Shown: in pieces, positions 47,701 to 58,337 of the stretch
How the letters are laid out: each line of letters opens with the position of its first letter
Numbering within the stretch: position 1 is the first letter of the stretch
Assembly: GCF_000003815.2 (NCBI RefSeq)
Contig: NC_049985.1
Location: forward strand, 17,862,435-17,926,434
Direction: 5' to 3'
Length of the DNA stretch: 64,000 bases
Source: Branchiostoma floridae
Taxonomy: Eukaryota; Chordata; Leptocardii; Amphioxiformes; Branchiostomatidae
Position numbers and translations under genes: made by a program
The notes under the pieces: model-generated
Told to the model about the DNA's origin: nothing
The model's database searches: none
Seen by the model: the letters and a program-made list of their open reading frames with translations, nothing else

Positions 47701-50700
47701 TCTAACCCTAACGAACTTAGTTCCAGCAGGTACCCGCCGGCACAGATCACGGTCTCCCCGGCCTGCAGACGGGCCAGCAGTCCTGCACAATATCGTGTAG
47801 TTAGTATCTAATCCTAACCCTAAACCCCTACCCCCTGACATCTAACCCTAACTCAGTTCCAGCAGGTACCCGCCGGCACAGATCACGGTTTCTCCAGCCT
47901 GTAGACGGGCCAGCAGACCTGTGCGATAACGTGTGGTACATCTTAGTACCCTAACTCCTAATCCCTAACCCTAACCCTGACCCCGACTCCTAACCCCGAA
48001 CCCTAACCCTGACCCCGACTCCTAACCCCGAACCCTAACCCTGACCCCGACTCCTAACCCCGAACCCCGAACCCAAACCCTAACCCCTAACCCTAACCCA
48101 GTTCCAGCAGGTACCCGCCGGCACGGATCACGGTCTCCCCGGCCTGCAGACGGGCCAGCAGTCCTGTACAACCGTGTAGTACATGTTAGTACCTGACCCT
48201 AACACTAACACTAGCCCCTAACCCTAACCCAGCTCCAGCAGGTACCCGCCCGCACAGATCACTGTTTCTCGGGCCAGCAGTCCTACCAATATGTTGTAGT
48301 GCATGTTAGTACCTAACCCCTAACCCCTAACCCTAACCCCTGACCCCGACTCCTAACCCCTAACCCTAGCCCCTTATCCCTAACCCAGCTCCAGCAGGTA
48401 CCCGCCGGCACAGATCACTGTTTCTTCGGCCTGCACGGCTGCAGCCGGGCCAACAAACCTGCTCAATATCGTGTAGTTAGTATCTAATCCTAACCCTAAA
48501 CCCCTACCCCCTGACATCTAACCCCAACTCAGTTCCAGCAGGTACCCGCCGGCACAGATCACGGTCTCCCCGACCTGCAGACGGGCCAGCAGTCCTACAG
48601 AGGGCCGTGTGGTACATCTTAGTACCCTAACCCTGATCTCGACTCTTAACCCCTAACCCTGACCCCGACTCCTAACCCCTAACCCTGACCCCGACTCCTA
48701 ACCCCTAACCCTAACCTTGACCCCGACTCCTAACCCCGAACCCTAACCCTGACCCCGACTCCTAACCCCGAACCCTAACCCTGACCCCGACTCCTAACCC
48801 CTAACCCAAACCCTAACCCCTTATGCCAACCCAGCTCCAACAGGTACCCGCCGGCACAAATCACGGTCTCCCCGACCTGCAGACGGGCCAGCAGTCCTGC
48901 AAAAGGCCGTGAGGTACATGTTTACCACACTACTACTCTAACCCCAACCCCTAACCATAAACCAGCTCCAGCAGGTACCCGCCGGCACAGATCACGGTCT
49001 CTCCGGCCTGCAGCCGGGCCAGCAAACCTATGGCATCATTTCCGTGTCAAAATTTCGTACTGAAAAAGGTACCTTAAAGAAGCGAAAATAGACGTAAATA
49101 CGTCTACGCTGCTTTGAACAAAACGTCGTTTTGCTAGGTCTAAAGGGGCCTTTTGAACGATGCCCATACGTCCCCTTTGCACAGCTTTACAATTTCCGTG
49201 TCAAAATAACGTTCTGGAAAAGGGTACCTTAAACAAGCGAAAATACGTGTACGATGTTTCAACAGGGACGTTACGATATCGAACGATAGCGTGCTACGAT
49301 TTCCTGCAATATCGCATATCATAGCAACATTGAACCAAATATGTATGCTGTAACGTTATCGGTCATACGGTACGTACACCCCCTTCTCACTCCAACATGG
49401 TTATGCCCCACTTGATCAAGTCAGCGTTACCATCAGGTACTGGGTACGTGTCACTTGAAATCGAAGCATCGTCACCCTTCCACCCCCCATTCCAAACATG
49501 GTTATGTCCCACTTGATCAAATCAACGTTACCATAAGCGACGCCTGGCGGACCATTAGGTACTGCGTACGTGTCACTTGAAATCGAGACCATTCCCTCCC
49601 CCATTCCAAACATGGTTATGCCCCACTTGGAAAGCGGCGGAAGGTGATTTGGAGTGCGGATAAAACGCGATTGACAACTTTCTGTCACATGTCTTTTAAG
49701 TTGCCCAAACAAGGGCGCGGGCAAGTGCCACGCGTCATGTGTGCGGTTATTATTCTGCTATTTCTGGGTGTAGGGCAATATCTTTTAAACTTTTTGTCAT
49801 TTATGTCAGTATTACCGTTTTGTAATGATAAACCGGAATGTGGAAATATGTCCTTTGGGCATACAAAAAGACATGCGACACCAGACGAGGTAATTCATTA
49901 CTCTGACAGTAGATCTATCTGATAAGGCGTGTCAATGGTTACCATGCCTTATTTATCCCATATGCTACAGTACCCAGATGCCGAATTATTTCCAGTGCTT
50001 CAACTTCAAGACACATTCCGATTTATGACAAAAGGAATATCAATACTTTCAATTTCTGTGTCTATGAGAACCTCATGATTTCATTCTTGCTAGTATAGGG
50101 AACAAACTCTTCAAACTGGTGATGTGAGTTCGGTTGCTGAACATAATTTGTTTTTGAAACAAGTGGGCGGTATTTTCATTATCGCGTAAACCGGGAGGTC
50201 TGTTTAAGATTTCACGGTGGTGGGTGGTGCTTATTTCTCTGCCTCAATTTTTCCCACAGATTTTGATGAAGTTCTATTCATGGCCCTTTATCTATTCTTC
50301 TGATTGTCCCTTGAGAACATTTACCCTTCCACTTGTCATCTTTAAAACACCTTCCCCTTCACCCAGAAATAGCAGAATGATAACCGCACACGTGACGCGT
50401 GGCACTTGCCCGCGCCCTTGTTTGGGCAACTTAAAAGACATGTGACAGAAAGTTGTCAATCACGTTTTATCCGCACTCCAAATCACCTTCCGCCGCTTTC
50501 CAAGTGGGGCATAACCATGTTTGGAATGGGGGAGGGAAGGGTCTCGATTTCAAGTGACACGTACGCAGTACCTAATGGTCCGCCAGGCGTCGCTTATGGT
50601 AACGTTGATTTGATCAAGTGGGACATAACCATGTTTGGAATGGGGGGTGGAAGGGTGACGATGCTTCGATTTCAAGTGACACGTACCCAGTACCTGATGG

Positions 50701-52088
50701 TAACGCTGACTTGATCAAGTGGGGCATAACCATGTTGGAGTGAGAAGGGGGTGTACGTACCGTATGACCGATAACGTTACAGCATACATATTTGGTTCAA
50801 TGTTGCTATGATATGCGATATTGCAGGAAATCGTAGCACGCTATCGTTCGATATCGTAACGTCCCTGTTGAAACATCGTACACGTATTTTCGCTTGTTTA
50901 AGGTACCCTTTTCCAGAACGTTATTTTGACACGGAAATTGTAAAGCTGTGCAAAGGGGACGTATGGGCATCGTTCAAAAGGCCCCTTTAGACCTAGCAAA
51001 ACGACGTTTTGTTCAAAGCAGCGTAGACGTATTTGCGTCTATTTTCGCTTCTTTAAGGTACCTTTTTCAGTACGAAATTTTGACACGGAAATGATGCCAT
51101 AGCAAACCTGCTCAATATCGTGTAGTTAGTATCTAATCCTAACCCTAAACCCCTACCCCCTGACATCTAACCCTAACTCAGTTAGAGCAGGTAGCCGCCG
51201 GCACAGATCACGGTCTCCCCGGCCTGTAGACGGGCCAGTAGTCCTACAGAGGGCCGTGAGGTACATGTTAGTACCTGACCCTAACCCCCAACCCTAACCC
51301 TTAGGCCTAACCCTAAGCCTAACCCTAACGCTAACCCCTAGCCCTAGCCCTAGCCCTAGCCCTAGCCCTAGCCCTAGCCCTAGCCCTAGCCCTAGCCCTA
51401 GCCTAGCCCTAGCCCTAGCCCTAGCCCTAGCCCTAGCCCTAGCCCTAGCCCTAGCCCTAGCCATAACCCTAATCCTAACCCTAACCCCTAACCCCTAACC
51501 TGATGACCTGGACCAGGCGAATGTCACCATGGTTACTGGTAGCAGACACCTTGTGGTGTTCGGTTACATTATATGTAGCAAGTGGCAAAACAGAGCTGCG
51601 GGCCGGTGGGTATGTATATATAGATATATGAGGCAGCCCAACAAACTCGCCACAGAATAATCGGGACTGTCGAACTAAGGTTAAAAATTACCAGGGCTGC
51701 CTACAGTGCACACATGTAACCAAGTATTATGTATCTTACCTGTTGTAACTTTTTCTCATTAGCCATGACCCGGATACTTGTGGGCACATTTGTCTTAAAC
51801 CACATATATGTTCTAAATGTTTTGCAGCAACGTTACAGAAACGTTAAACTTAAACAACACTACTTTGTACAAGGAACGGCGTCTCTCGTGTATAGCTTTC
51901 GTTGTATAAGAGGTTTCCGCAGTTAACTCCTGTCAGCAGCCCTCCTAAAATTACTGTGGGTTATTTCTATGATTTTCCCAAGCAGACTCTCATGTCAACT
52001 CCGGTGTCTATGTACAACCAAAACTCTAAGAATCCTGAACAGGTTCGAAATACCGACTGTACCCACCTTTAGGCTTGGGTTCCTCCAT
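41796..52088 (-). CDS. BHMT-like homocysteine S-methyltransferase C, carrying large intron insertions
   Basis: Minus exons: 52067-52088 (MEEPKPK), 47481-47671, 46767-46961, 46093-46204, 45446-45624, 45262-45340 and 41796-42067. All are in phase and intact, giving 349 residues. The zinc cysteines are at 214 (GLNCGRG) and 296/297 (GLCCGN). [16 protein letters not shown] and [10 protein letters not shown] are conserved. The homocysteine loop reads AGG instead of DGG, and the betaine-cage Trp is Phe. Intron 1 is about 4.4 kb and holds nine partial copies of exon 2, telomere-like repeats and a foldback transposon. The last intron holds a LINE. Coding sequence remains open despite all insertions, so the gene may still work. 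The exon 6 donor is GTCAGT where gene D has GTGAGT, a weaker site. Confidence 0.9.
42278..45106 (-). mobile_element. 5'-truncated non-LTR retrotransposon (CR1/Jockey-like)
   Basis: A minus-strand insertion in the last intron of gene C. A 12-bp target duplication CAACTCAAAGTT flanks it (42266-42277 and 45107-45118). The 3' end has an A-rich tail (AATAAAAAAAACAAAAAA on minus). Gene D keeps the empty site near 53358-53370. The element lacks its 5' end, cut within the endonuclease domain. Confidence 0.92.
42444..45104 (-). pseudogene. Reverse transcriptase ORF2 of the LINE, interrupted by a stop
   Basis: The minus-strand reading frame opens with the tail of an AP-endonuclease domain ([11 protein letters not shown], then [10 protein letters not shown]). 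The reverse transcriptase follows: [18 protein letters not shown], the A motif [34 protein letters not shown] and the FADD catalytic box. The 755-codon stretch ends at a TAA (42837-42839). The same frame then continues through [11 protein letters not shown] and a [17 protein letters not shown] zinc-like motif to 42444. One in-frame stop therefore separates body and tail, and with the 5' truncation this copy should be inactive. Confidence 0.9.
45950..46060. repeat. Dispersed repeat fragment (also near 54430-54540)
   Basis: The phrases CCCAAATTTTCGACTGACTG and CTCCAGTCTTTGTCAAGC also occur in the MITE at 5310-5437. The same fragment lies at the equivalent position in gene D. Confidence 0.6.
47225..47480 (-). 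pseudogene. Tandem copies of the exon 2 donor end, gene C
   Basis: Five copies of about 50 bp, each with the last codons of exon 2 (VVLALT-type) and a GTAAGAGG-like donor in minus sense. Example phrases are CTTACCGTCAAAGCCAGCAC and CCCCATGCAGAGCC. Some copies have lost the donor GT (GCCGCTAATGCC). Gene D has two such copies at 55695-55803. Confidence 0.85.
47715..49028 (-). pseudogene. Eight acceptor-end copies of exon 2 in telomere-like spacers, gene C
   Basis: Each copy holds an acceptor region (ATATTGTGCAG or similar) and about 65 coding bases reading [20 protein letters not shown], then switches to TTAGGG-like repeat that supplies an in-frame TAG. Copies lie at about 47720, 47845, 48098, 48230, 48385, 48532, 48832 and 48960; a ninth is at 51180-51250. 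The spacers are built of CCCTAA, CCCCTAA, CCCTGACCCCGACT and similar words. No donor follows any copy. Confidence 0.9.
49029..51101. mobile_element. Foldback transposon with 742-bp inverted arms
   Basis: Left arm 49029-49770 and right arm 50360-51101 are reverse complements of equal length (742 bp) with very few differences, around a 589-bp unique centre. It begins TATGGCATCATTTCCGTGTC and ends with the mirror GACACGGAAATGATGCCATA. A 7-bp duplication GCAAACC flanks it (49022-49028 and 51102-51108). It interrupts one of the exon-2 decoy copies. No transposase is recognisable. The mirrored small ORFs in the arms have no known similarity. The centre contains an 82-aa-scale open stretch without recognisable domains. 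Confidence 0.93.
51180..51250 (-). pseudogene. Ninth exon-2 acceptor copy, gene C
   Basis: The same acceptor-plus-exon fragment as the upstream array, with substitutions (GAGCAGGTAGCCGCC). It lies between the foldback element and the CCCTAG array. Confidence 0.85.
51325..51470. repeat. (CCCTAG)n hexamer array
   Basis: About 22 copies of CCCTAG, a one-base variant of the telomeric CCCTAA hexamer, passing on each side into CCCTAA-type repeats. The corresponding array in gene D is at 57266-57735. Confidence 0.95.
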
Positions 52089-52311
52089 GTTACCTGTGTT
52101 GCCGCCCCTCCCCCTGAGTGCACACGGACTGTAGATCAAATCACGAGCACACACACTAACGGCGGCTCACCACCCATTGCCCTACTGACCCCTGGACTTT
52201 CTGTCAGTATGTTTACTATGTAGGAAAGAACATTTGCCTTGCTAGATATACTCTGTAATAAACACATTCGTATTATCCCGGATGGACGTACATTTCTGTG
52301 CCATGTGTGGC

Positions 52312-52445
52312 GTCGGTGTGGCGCAATGGCTAGAGCGTTAGGCTCAGAAGCAAAAGGTTCCGGGGTCGATGCCCTGACATGACCCAATGTTGTGCCCGTG
52401 GGAGGCGCACCTTGCTCGACGGGCCACTCGGCTAATCTGTTTTAG
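52312..52445 (+). mobile_element. tRNA-derived SINE
   Basis: TGTGGCGCAATGGCTAGAGC (A box) and AAAGGTTCCGGGGTCGATGCC (B region), then CAATGTTGTGCCCGTGGGAG. The orthologous copy in the D duplicate is at 58560-58685. Confidence 0.8.
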
Positions 52446-52911
52446 GTAGTGCTAAAATTTTACATGGATTTTGTGCGCCACTGGAACAAGACCTGCAAAT
52501 TTTCCAAAAAGAACCGTATTTTCACACATGTATTTGTACCTACAAAACATTGCTATAATCTGCCCACTGCTAGAAATAAGAAAACGACAACCCGTGAAAA
52601 AAACACAAAGTTTTATTGCATTAAAGTAAGGAATTTTTGTGTTTGTTACATTTGTATTTCTATTCAATTGGAAGATGCTGTGCTCGCAAAGGTCAGACTT
52701 GACAGTAAAATTCAGAGGTGGTAGAAGCAGTCGTTCATCAGATATAACAGACATTCCAGGTCATGGGGTCAATAGGAGAGTCTATTAATTCACGATAGGT
52801 ATATTTTTTTCTTACATTTTTACTGATGCCAAACTCTGTCATTAAGTCCCACGCGAGCGAAGTGAAAGATGTAGACCTGTTAGTTATTTTGGAACTCGCA
52901 GTTTACGTTGT

Positions 52912-55900
52912 TCAGAACTTGTTTTTGCAGACCTCCTGTGTGTTGAAGTCGATGAGAGTCGGGTCGGTGCCGTAGTACGCGTGTTTGCTCATGTCGGCTG
53001 TGTATCGGGAGGCGGGCGGCTGCCGGTCCAGCGCCTCGGCCATGGCGCGGGTGAAGTGCGAGGCGTTCCCGCAGCACAGCCCGAGGTACCGCACCCCGAG
53101 GGCGCGCGCCCGGCGGCTGAAGGCGGCGATCTGAGACCGGCTGCACAGCCACGGGTCCAGGTCCAGAGGGAAGGCGACCTTACCTGCAACAAGGCGACAA
53201 CAACACGCTCTTAACAAAACTAACACATAAACAAGATGGCTCCTACATGACGTCAGATCCAACATATCGGCGCTCATGACCGCCGACGAAGTCAATACAG
53301 ATTAGACATTTGAACGTGTAACTGACAACATTGATGAAGGAAATGCTACAACGTTTAACAACTCAAACTTACACATGTATGTAACAGACCTGTGGCAACG
53401 TATTCTATCCCAAAGGAATATGCTACATGTATACTAGTCTATATGACACAGAATGTACAGAGTGTATCCTGTACAGTCTAGCAGGCATTACACAGTAGCG
53501 AGCTGACTCACCGTTCTCGTCCTTAAGCGTGAGGAAGTTCGGGTCCCCTTCGTGGGTGCGGTACGGTACCGGGACAGCCGCTAGGGGGACCTGGAGAGGT
53601 GAAAAGGCGTTCTTATGGTTAGAGTCGTTCCAAACTTTCTGGGTTTGAATCCCCAAAGCTGTGGCCTCAGGTTAGAAACGCACTTAAGACCCATTTTTTA
53701 AATCCAATTCAGATGAAAATTAATTAGTCCATAGCTGCGGCTAGGAACATCCTCTAGAATTGGACGTTAGTTAAAGGTGCACGTAATTTGAGACAGCAAC
53801 GCTTGGTGTGGGTGGATCAAACCTTTAATTCTGGTCTTGCCATCTTAAAAAAACTGGTGTGTAACGCCTTACGTCACTTTACCAAATAGTATACCACACA
53901 ATACTAATGGCTGATGTTGTCACGCACCTTGATGTTGTTCTTGGCCTCCTCGAGCACAGGCAGCATGGTGGGCGGGCCCCGGCCGCAGTTCAGCCCGACC
54001 ACGTCCGCGCCGGCCTCCGCTAGCTCCTTCAGGGCCGTCTGGATAGGCACGCCGTCTATCAGCTCGGAGTGGCGCTGCAGGTTCAGGGTCACGACTACGG
54101 GTAGACCTAGACAGGACGGGAGGTTAACGCTACTGGTGAGCTGAACACGAACCGTGACGGGGTAAGGTACCGACTTCAAACCACCTTTGGCCCTTTTCGA
54201 ATCAAGAAATCGGGGGGACCAGGATAGGCCGGGGGCAGTAATGCTACAGGTGAGCTGAAACAAGAACCATGACGGTGCACGACATAGATTTCAAACTATC
54301 TTAGCCACCGCTTGTTACATCACTAAGAATTTAACACCGTTAGGATTTATCTTATCTAAACTTGAAAGTTCGTCTGTGTTGGTTTTGGATCGGACAGTAC
54401 AATTCATCAGAAAAGCTTGGACTTACGCACCCAAATTTTCGACTGACTTGAGTCCGTTGCACCTTGTATAACGATGATGGACTAAACTAAACTGGGCAAC
54501 TCCAGTCTTTGTCAAGCTATGAACAATCCATTGTTACAGTTCAACTCTTAGGTTAATCGTATCTACTTACGCACCTTTGGCGTACTTCTTGGCGCACTGC
54601 AGAGCGAACATGGCCTCGGCGAAGGCGAAGAAGGACTCGGCCACCACGAAATCCGCCCCGCCCTCCACTGCCCACTCCAGCTGCTCCTGTGGAGATAATC
54701 CGCAAATTCTACTTAACAACTGACGCGCTGTACCGTGGCCGGCACGTAAAATGAGCAACACACTTATTAACCAGCTCAACACACCTATTTTGCTTGCCCA
54801 CCTGCCTAACACAGTGCGTGGCACAGGCAAGACAGGAGTGTAAAACAGGTAAACAAGTGGGCTCCTTGCATTTGTACGCATCGACCACGGTAGCGCTAAC
54901 ATGTCACGAATAAGACACTAAAAGAAATGAAAACTTGTAAGTAGTATTTGCACTGTAATCATATCATATCATATCGTAATGCATGTTTATTTGTAACATA
55001 TTGTCAAAGTTATCATCAAACATTTGCCTACAAGCATGAAAGCTCATCCGTGATGGTAGATGACATCCTTTCTTACCGGAACGGGGGATGATACAGACTT
55101 TTATCAACCTCACCTTTGACCAATTCCTGACGTCACACAAGTCACGTGTCCAGGCAATTGGGTCGATAGCTGAAAAGACTCAAAGATAAGGTCGAAATTT
55201 CCATGGAGTCCATTTTTAGTTAAATATCCTCACAAACACTTGCCTACCTTGAACATGACTTCAGCCTTCTCCTTCCAGCCGGAGTTGTTTGGGTCAAACA
55301 GGTTGAGTTTGCAGATGTTTCCCGCCATGAGCGTGCCGGTGTCGTCTGCCACCTTCCTCGCCAGACGCAGCGCCGTGCGGTTCATCCGCTCCAGGTCCGC
55401 CTCCCTGCCGATAATGCGCATTTTCTCTCGGTGCGCGTAGTGCTGGGGAATGGAAGGGGTTTATGTAGTTAGGCGGAGGATTCCACAAATGTCAGGTAAA
55501 AGGTAATTCCATGGCTTTTTAAGGCCGCAGGAGAAGTGCATTGCTATCCACTGTGCCCAAGGCACGATATCAAGGAAGGCGGAGCCAATCCATTTCCTAT
55601 TTCTTTTTCCCATTTCTTTTTCGCTATAAACGTGGAGAATTTTGGATACAATTGAGGCCAAAAGATTTTGTTTTATTTTCAACCTGCAAACGTGTTAATG
55701 CCAGCACCACATCGCAACCGGCGTACGAAACCTCCCCATGCGGAGCCTTGTCCTTACCGTCAAAGCCAACACCACAAGTCCCCATGCAGAGCCTTCCTCT
55801 TACCGTCAAAGCCAGCACCACGTCGCTACCGGCGTGCACGAACTCCCTATGCAGAGCCTCCACTTTATCGGGATGTTCCACAACGACCTCGGGTACGAAG

Positions 55901-58337
55901 GTCCCGGCCTGTAGGTAGCCGCGCCGCTCCAGCTCCAGCAGGTACCCGCCGGCACAGATCACTGTTTCTCCGGCCTGTAGACGGGCCAGTAGTCCTACAC
56001 AATAACGTGTGGTACATATCAGTACCCTAACCCTTACCCTGTCCCTAATCCCTATCCCGACTCCTAACCCCTAACCATAACCCTAACCCTGACCCTAACC
56101 CTAACCCCTTACCCCTAACCCAGCTCCAGCAGGTACCCGCCCGCACAGATCACTGTTTCACGGGCCAGCAGTCCTACCAATATGTTGTAGTGCATGTTAG
56201 TACCTAACCCCTAACCCCTAACCCTAACCCCTGACCCCGACTCCTAACCCCTAACCCTAGCCCCTTATCCCTAACCCAGCTCCAGCAGGTACCCGCCGGC
56301 ACAGATCACTGTTTCTTCGGCCTGCAGACGGGCCAGCAAACCTGTACGATAACGTGTGGTACATCTTAGTACTCTAACTCCTAACCCCTAATCCTAACCC
56401 TGACCCCGACTCCTAACCCCTAACCCTAACCCTGACCCCGACTCCTAACTCCTAACCCCTAACCCAGCTCCAGCAGGTACCCGCCCGCACAGATCACGGT
56501 CTCTCCGGCCTGCAGACGGGCCAGCAAACCTGCACAATATCGTGTAGTTAGTATCTAATCCTAACCCTAAACCCCTACCCCCTGACATCTAACCCTAACT
56601 CAGTTCCAGCAGGTACCCGCCGGCACAGATCACGGTTTCTCCAGCCTGTAGACGGGCCAGCAGTCCTGCACAACCGTGTAGTACATGTTAGTACCTAACT
56701 CCTAACCCCTAACCCTGACCCCGACTCCTAACCCCAAACCCTAACCCTGACCCCGACTCCTAACCCCTATCCCTAACCCAGCTCCAGCAGGTACCCGCCG
56801 GCGCGGCACAGATCACGGTCTCCCCGGCCTGCAGACGGGTCAGCAGTCCTACACAATATCGTATGGTACATGTTAGTACCCTAACTCCTAACCCCTAACC
56901 CTAACCCTGATCCCGACTCCTAACCCTTACCCTAACCCTAACCCTAACCCTAACCTCTTACCCTTAACCCAGCTCCAGCAGATACCCACCGGCACAGTTC
57001 ACTGTCTCCCCGGCCTGCAGATGGGCCAGTAGTCTTATACAATACGGTGTAGTACATGTTAGTACCTAACCCCTTACCCTAACCCCTAGCCCCAAACCCC
57101 TAGCCCCTAACCCTAAACCAGTTCCAGCAGGTACCCGCTGGCACAGATCACGGTCTCCCCGGCCTGCAGATGGGCCAGTAGTCCTACAGAGGGCCGTGTA
57201 GTACTTGTTAGTACCTGACCCTAACCCTAAACCTAACCCTAACCCTTAGGCCTAACCCTAACGCTAACCCCTAGCCCTAGCCCTAGCCCTAGCCCTAGCC
57301 CTAGCCCTAGCCCTAGCCCTAGCCCTAGCCCTAGCCCTAGCCCTAGCCCTAGCGCTAGCCCTAGCCCTAGCCCTAGCCCTAGCCATAGCCTTAGCCATAG
57401 CCATAGCCATAGCCATAGCCTTAGCCATAGCCATAGCCATAGCCATAGCCATAGCCTTAGCCATAGCCATAGCCATAGCCATAGCCTTAGCCATAGCCAT
57501 AGCCATAGCCATAGCCATAGCCATAGCCATAGCCCTAGCCCTAGCCCTAGCCCTAGCCCTAGCGCTAGCCCTAGCCCTAGCCCTAGCCCTAGCCATAGCC
57601 TTAGCCATAGCCATAGCCATAGCCATAGCCTTAGCCATAGCCATAGCCATAGCCATAGCCATAGCCTTAGCCATAGCCATAGCCATAGCCATAGCCATAG
57701 CCATAGCCATAGCCATGGCCATAGCCATAGCCATAACCCTAATCCTAACCCCTAACCCTTAACCTGATGACCTGGAGCAGGCGAGTGTCACCATGGTTAC
57801 TGGTATCAGACACCTTGCGGTGTTCGGTTACATTATATGTAGCATGTGGCAAAACAGAGCTGCGGGCCGGTGGTCATGTATATATAGATATATGAGGCTG
57901 CCCAACAAACTCGCCAGAGAGTAAGTGGGACTGTCGAACTAAGGTTAAAAATTACCAGGGCTGCCTACAATGCACACATGTAACCTAGTATATGTATCTT
58001 ACCTGTTGTAACTTTTTCTCAATATTCATCACGCTGGACACTTGTTGGCACATTTGTCGTAAACCATATATATGTTCTAGAATTTTGCAACAACAGAAAC
58101 TTAAACAACACTACTTTGTACAAGGAGCGGCGGCTCTCGTGTATAGCTTTCGTTGTATAAGTTGTTCGCAGTTAACTCCTGTCAGCAGCCCTCCTAAAAT
58201 TACTGTGGGTTGTTTCTATGATTTCCCCAAGCAGACTCTCATGTTAACTCCGGTGTCTATGTACAACAAAAACTCCTAGAATCCTGAACAGGTTCTAGAC
58301 ACTGACTGTACCCACCTTTAGGCTTGGGTTCCTCCAT
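52912..58337 (-). CDS. BHMT-like homocysteine S-methyltransferase D
   Basis: Minus exons: 58316-58337 (MEEPKPK), 55804-55994, 55248-55442, 54575-54686, 53928-54106, 53512-53590 and 52912-53183, giving 349 residues, all in phase. It is nearly identical to gene C across exons and introns, but lacks the LINE and the foldback element, so it shows the pre-insertion structure. The zinc cysteines at 214, 296 and 297 are present. The homocysteine loop is AGG and the betaine-cage Trp position is Phe, as in C. The terminal exon has GRQ changed to DRQ relative to C. The protein should be cytosolic and methylate a thiol using an undetermined methyl donor. Intron 1 holds seven partial exon-2 copies and hexamer arrays. 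It is the best-preserved complete gene of the cluster in this window. Confidence 0.93.
55695..55803 (-). pseudogene. Two copies of the exon 2 donor end, gene D
   Basis: Two tandem copies of the VVLALT codons plus donor downstream of exon 2 (minus sense), against five in gene C. Copy number has therefore changed since the recent C/D duplication. Confidence 0.85.
56025..57265 (-). pseudogene. Seven exon-2 acceptor copies in telomere-like spacers, gene D
   Basis: Copies near 56118, 56278, 56465, 56602, 56777, 56972 and 57119, each with acceptor and [17 protein letters not shown]-type coding, separated by CCCTAA/CCCTGACCCCGACTCC spacers. One has a GGCGCG insertion (56800) and one a deletion (56150). 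Confidence 0.9.
57266..57735. repeat. (CCCTAG)n and (CCATAG)n hexamer array
   Basis: About 78 hexamers. Blocks of CCCTAG alternate with blocks of CCATAG broken by CCTTAG at regular intervals, and a large block (57268-57490) is repeated at 57535-57700, showing higher-order duplication. The minus strand reads as an MA/RA dipeptide ORF that is artefactual. Confidence 0.95.

Noticed and set aside
47940-48830. A true chromosome end or telomere
   Set aside because: Repeats are interspersed with exon copies, contain many variants and lie inside a gene intron with genes on both sides.
49416-50714. Mirrored 102- and 60-codon ORFs as duplicated genes
   Set aside because: They are the same sequence in the two arms of the foldback element, without recognisable domains.
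57264-57734. 156-codon MA/RA-repeat ORF
   Set aside because: Artefact of the hexamer array, which lacks stops in this frame.
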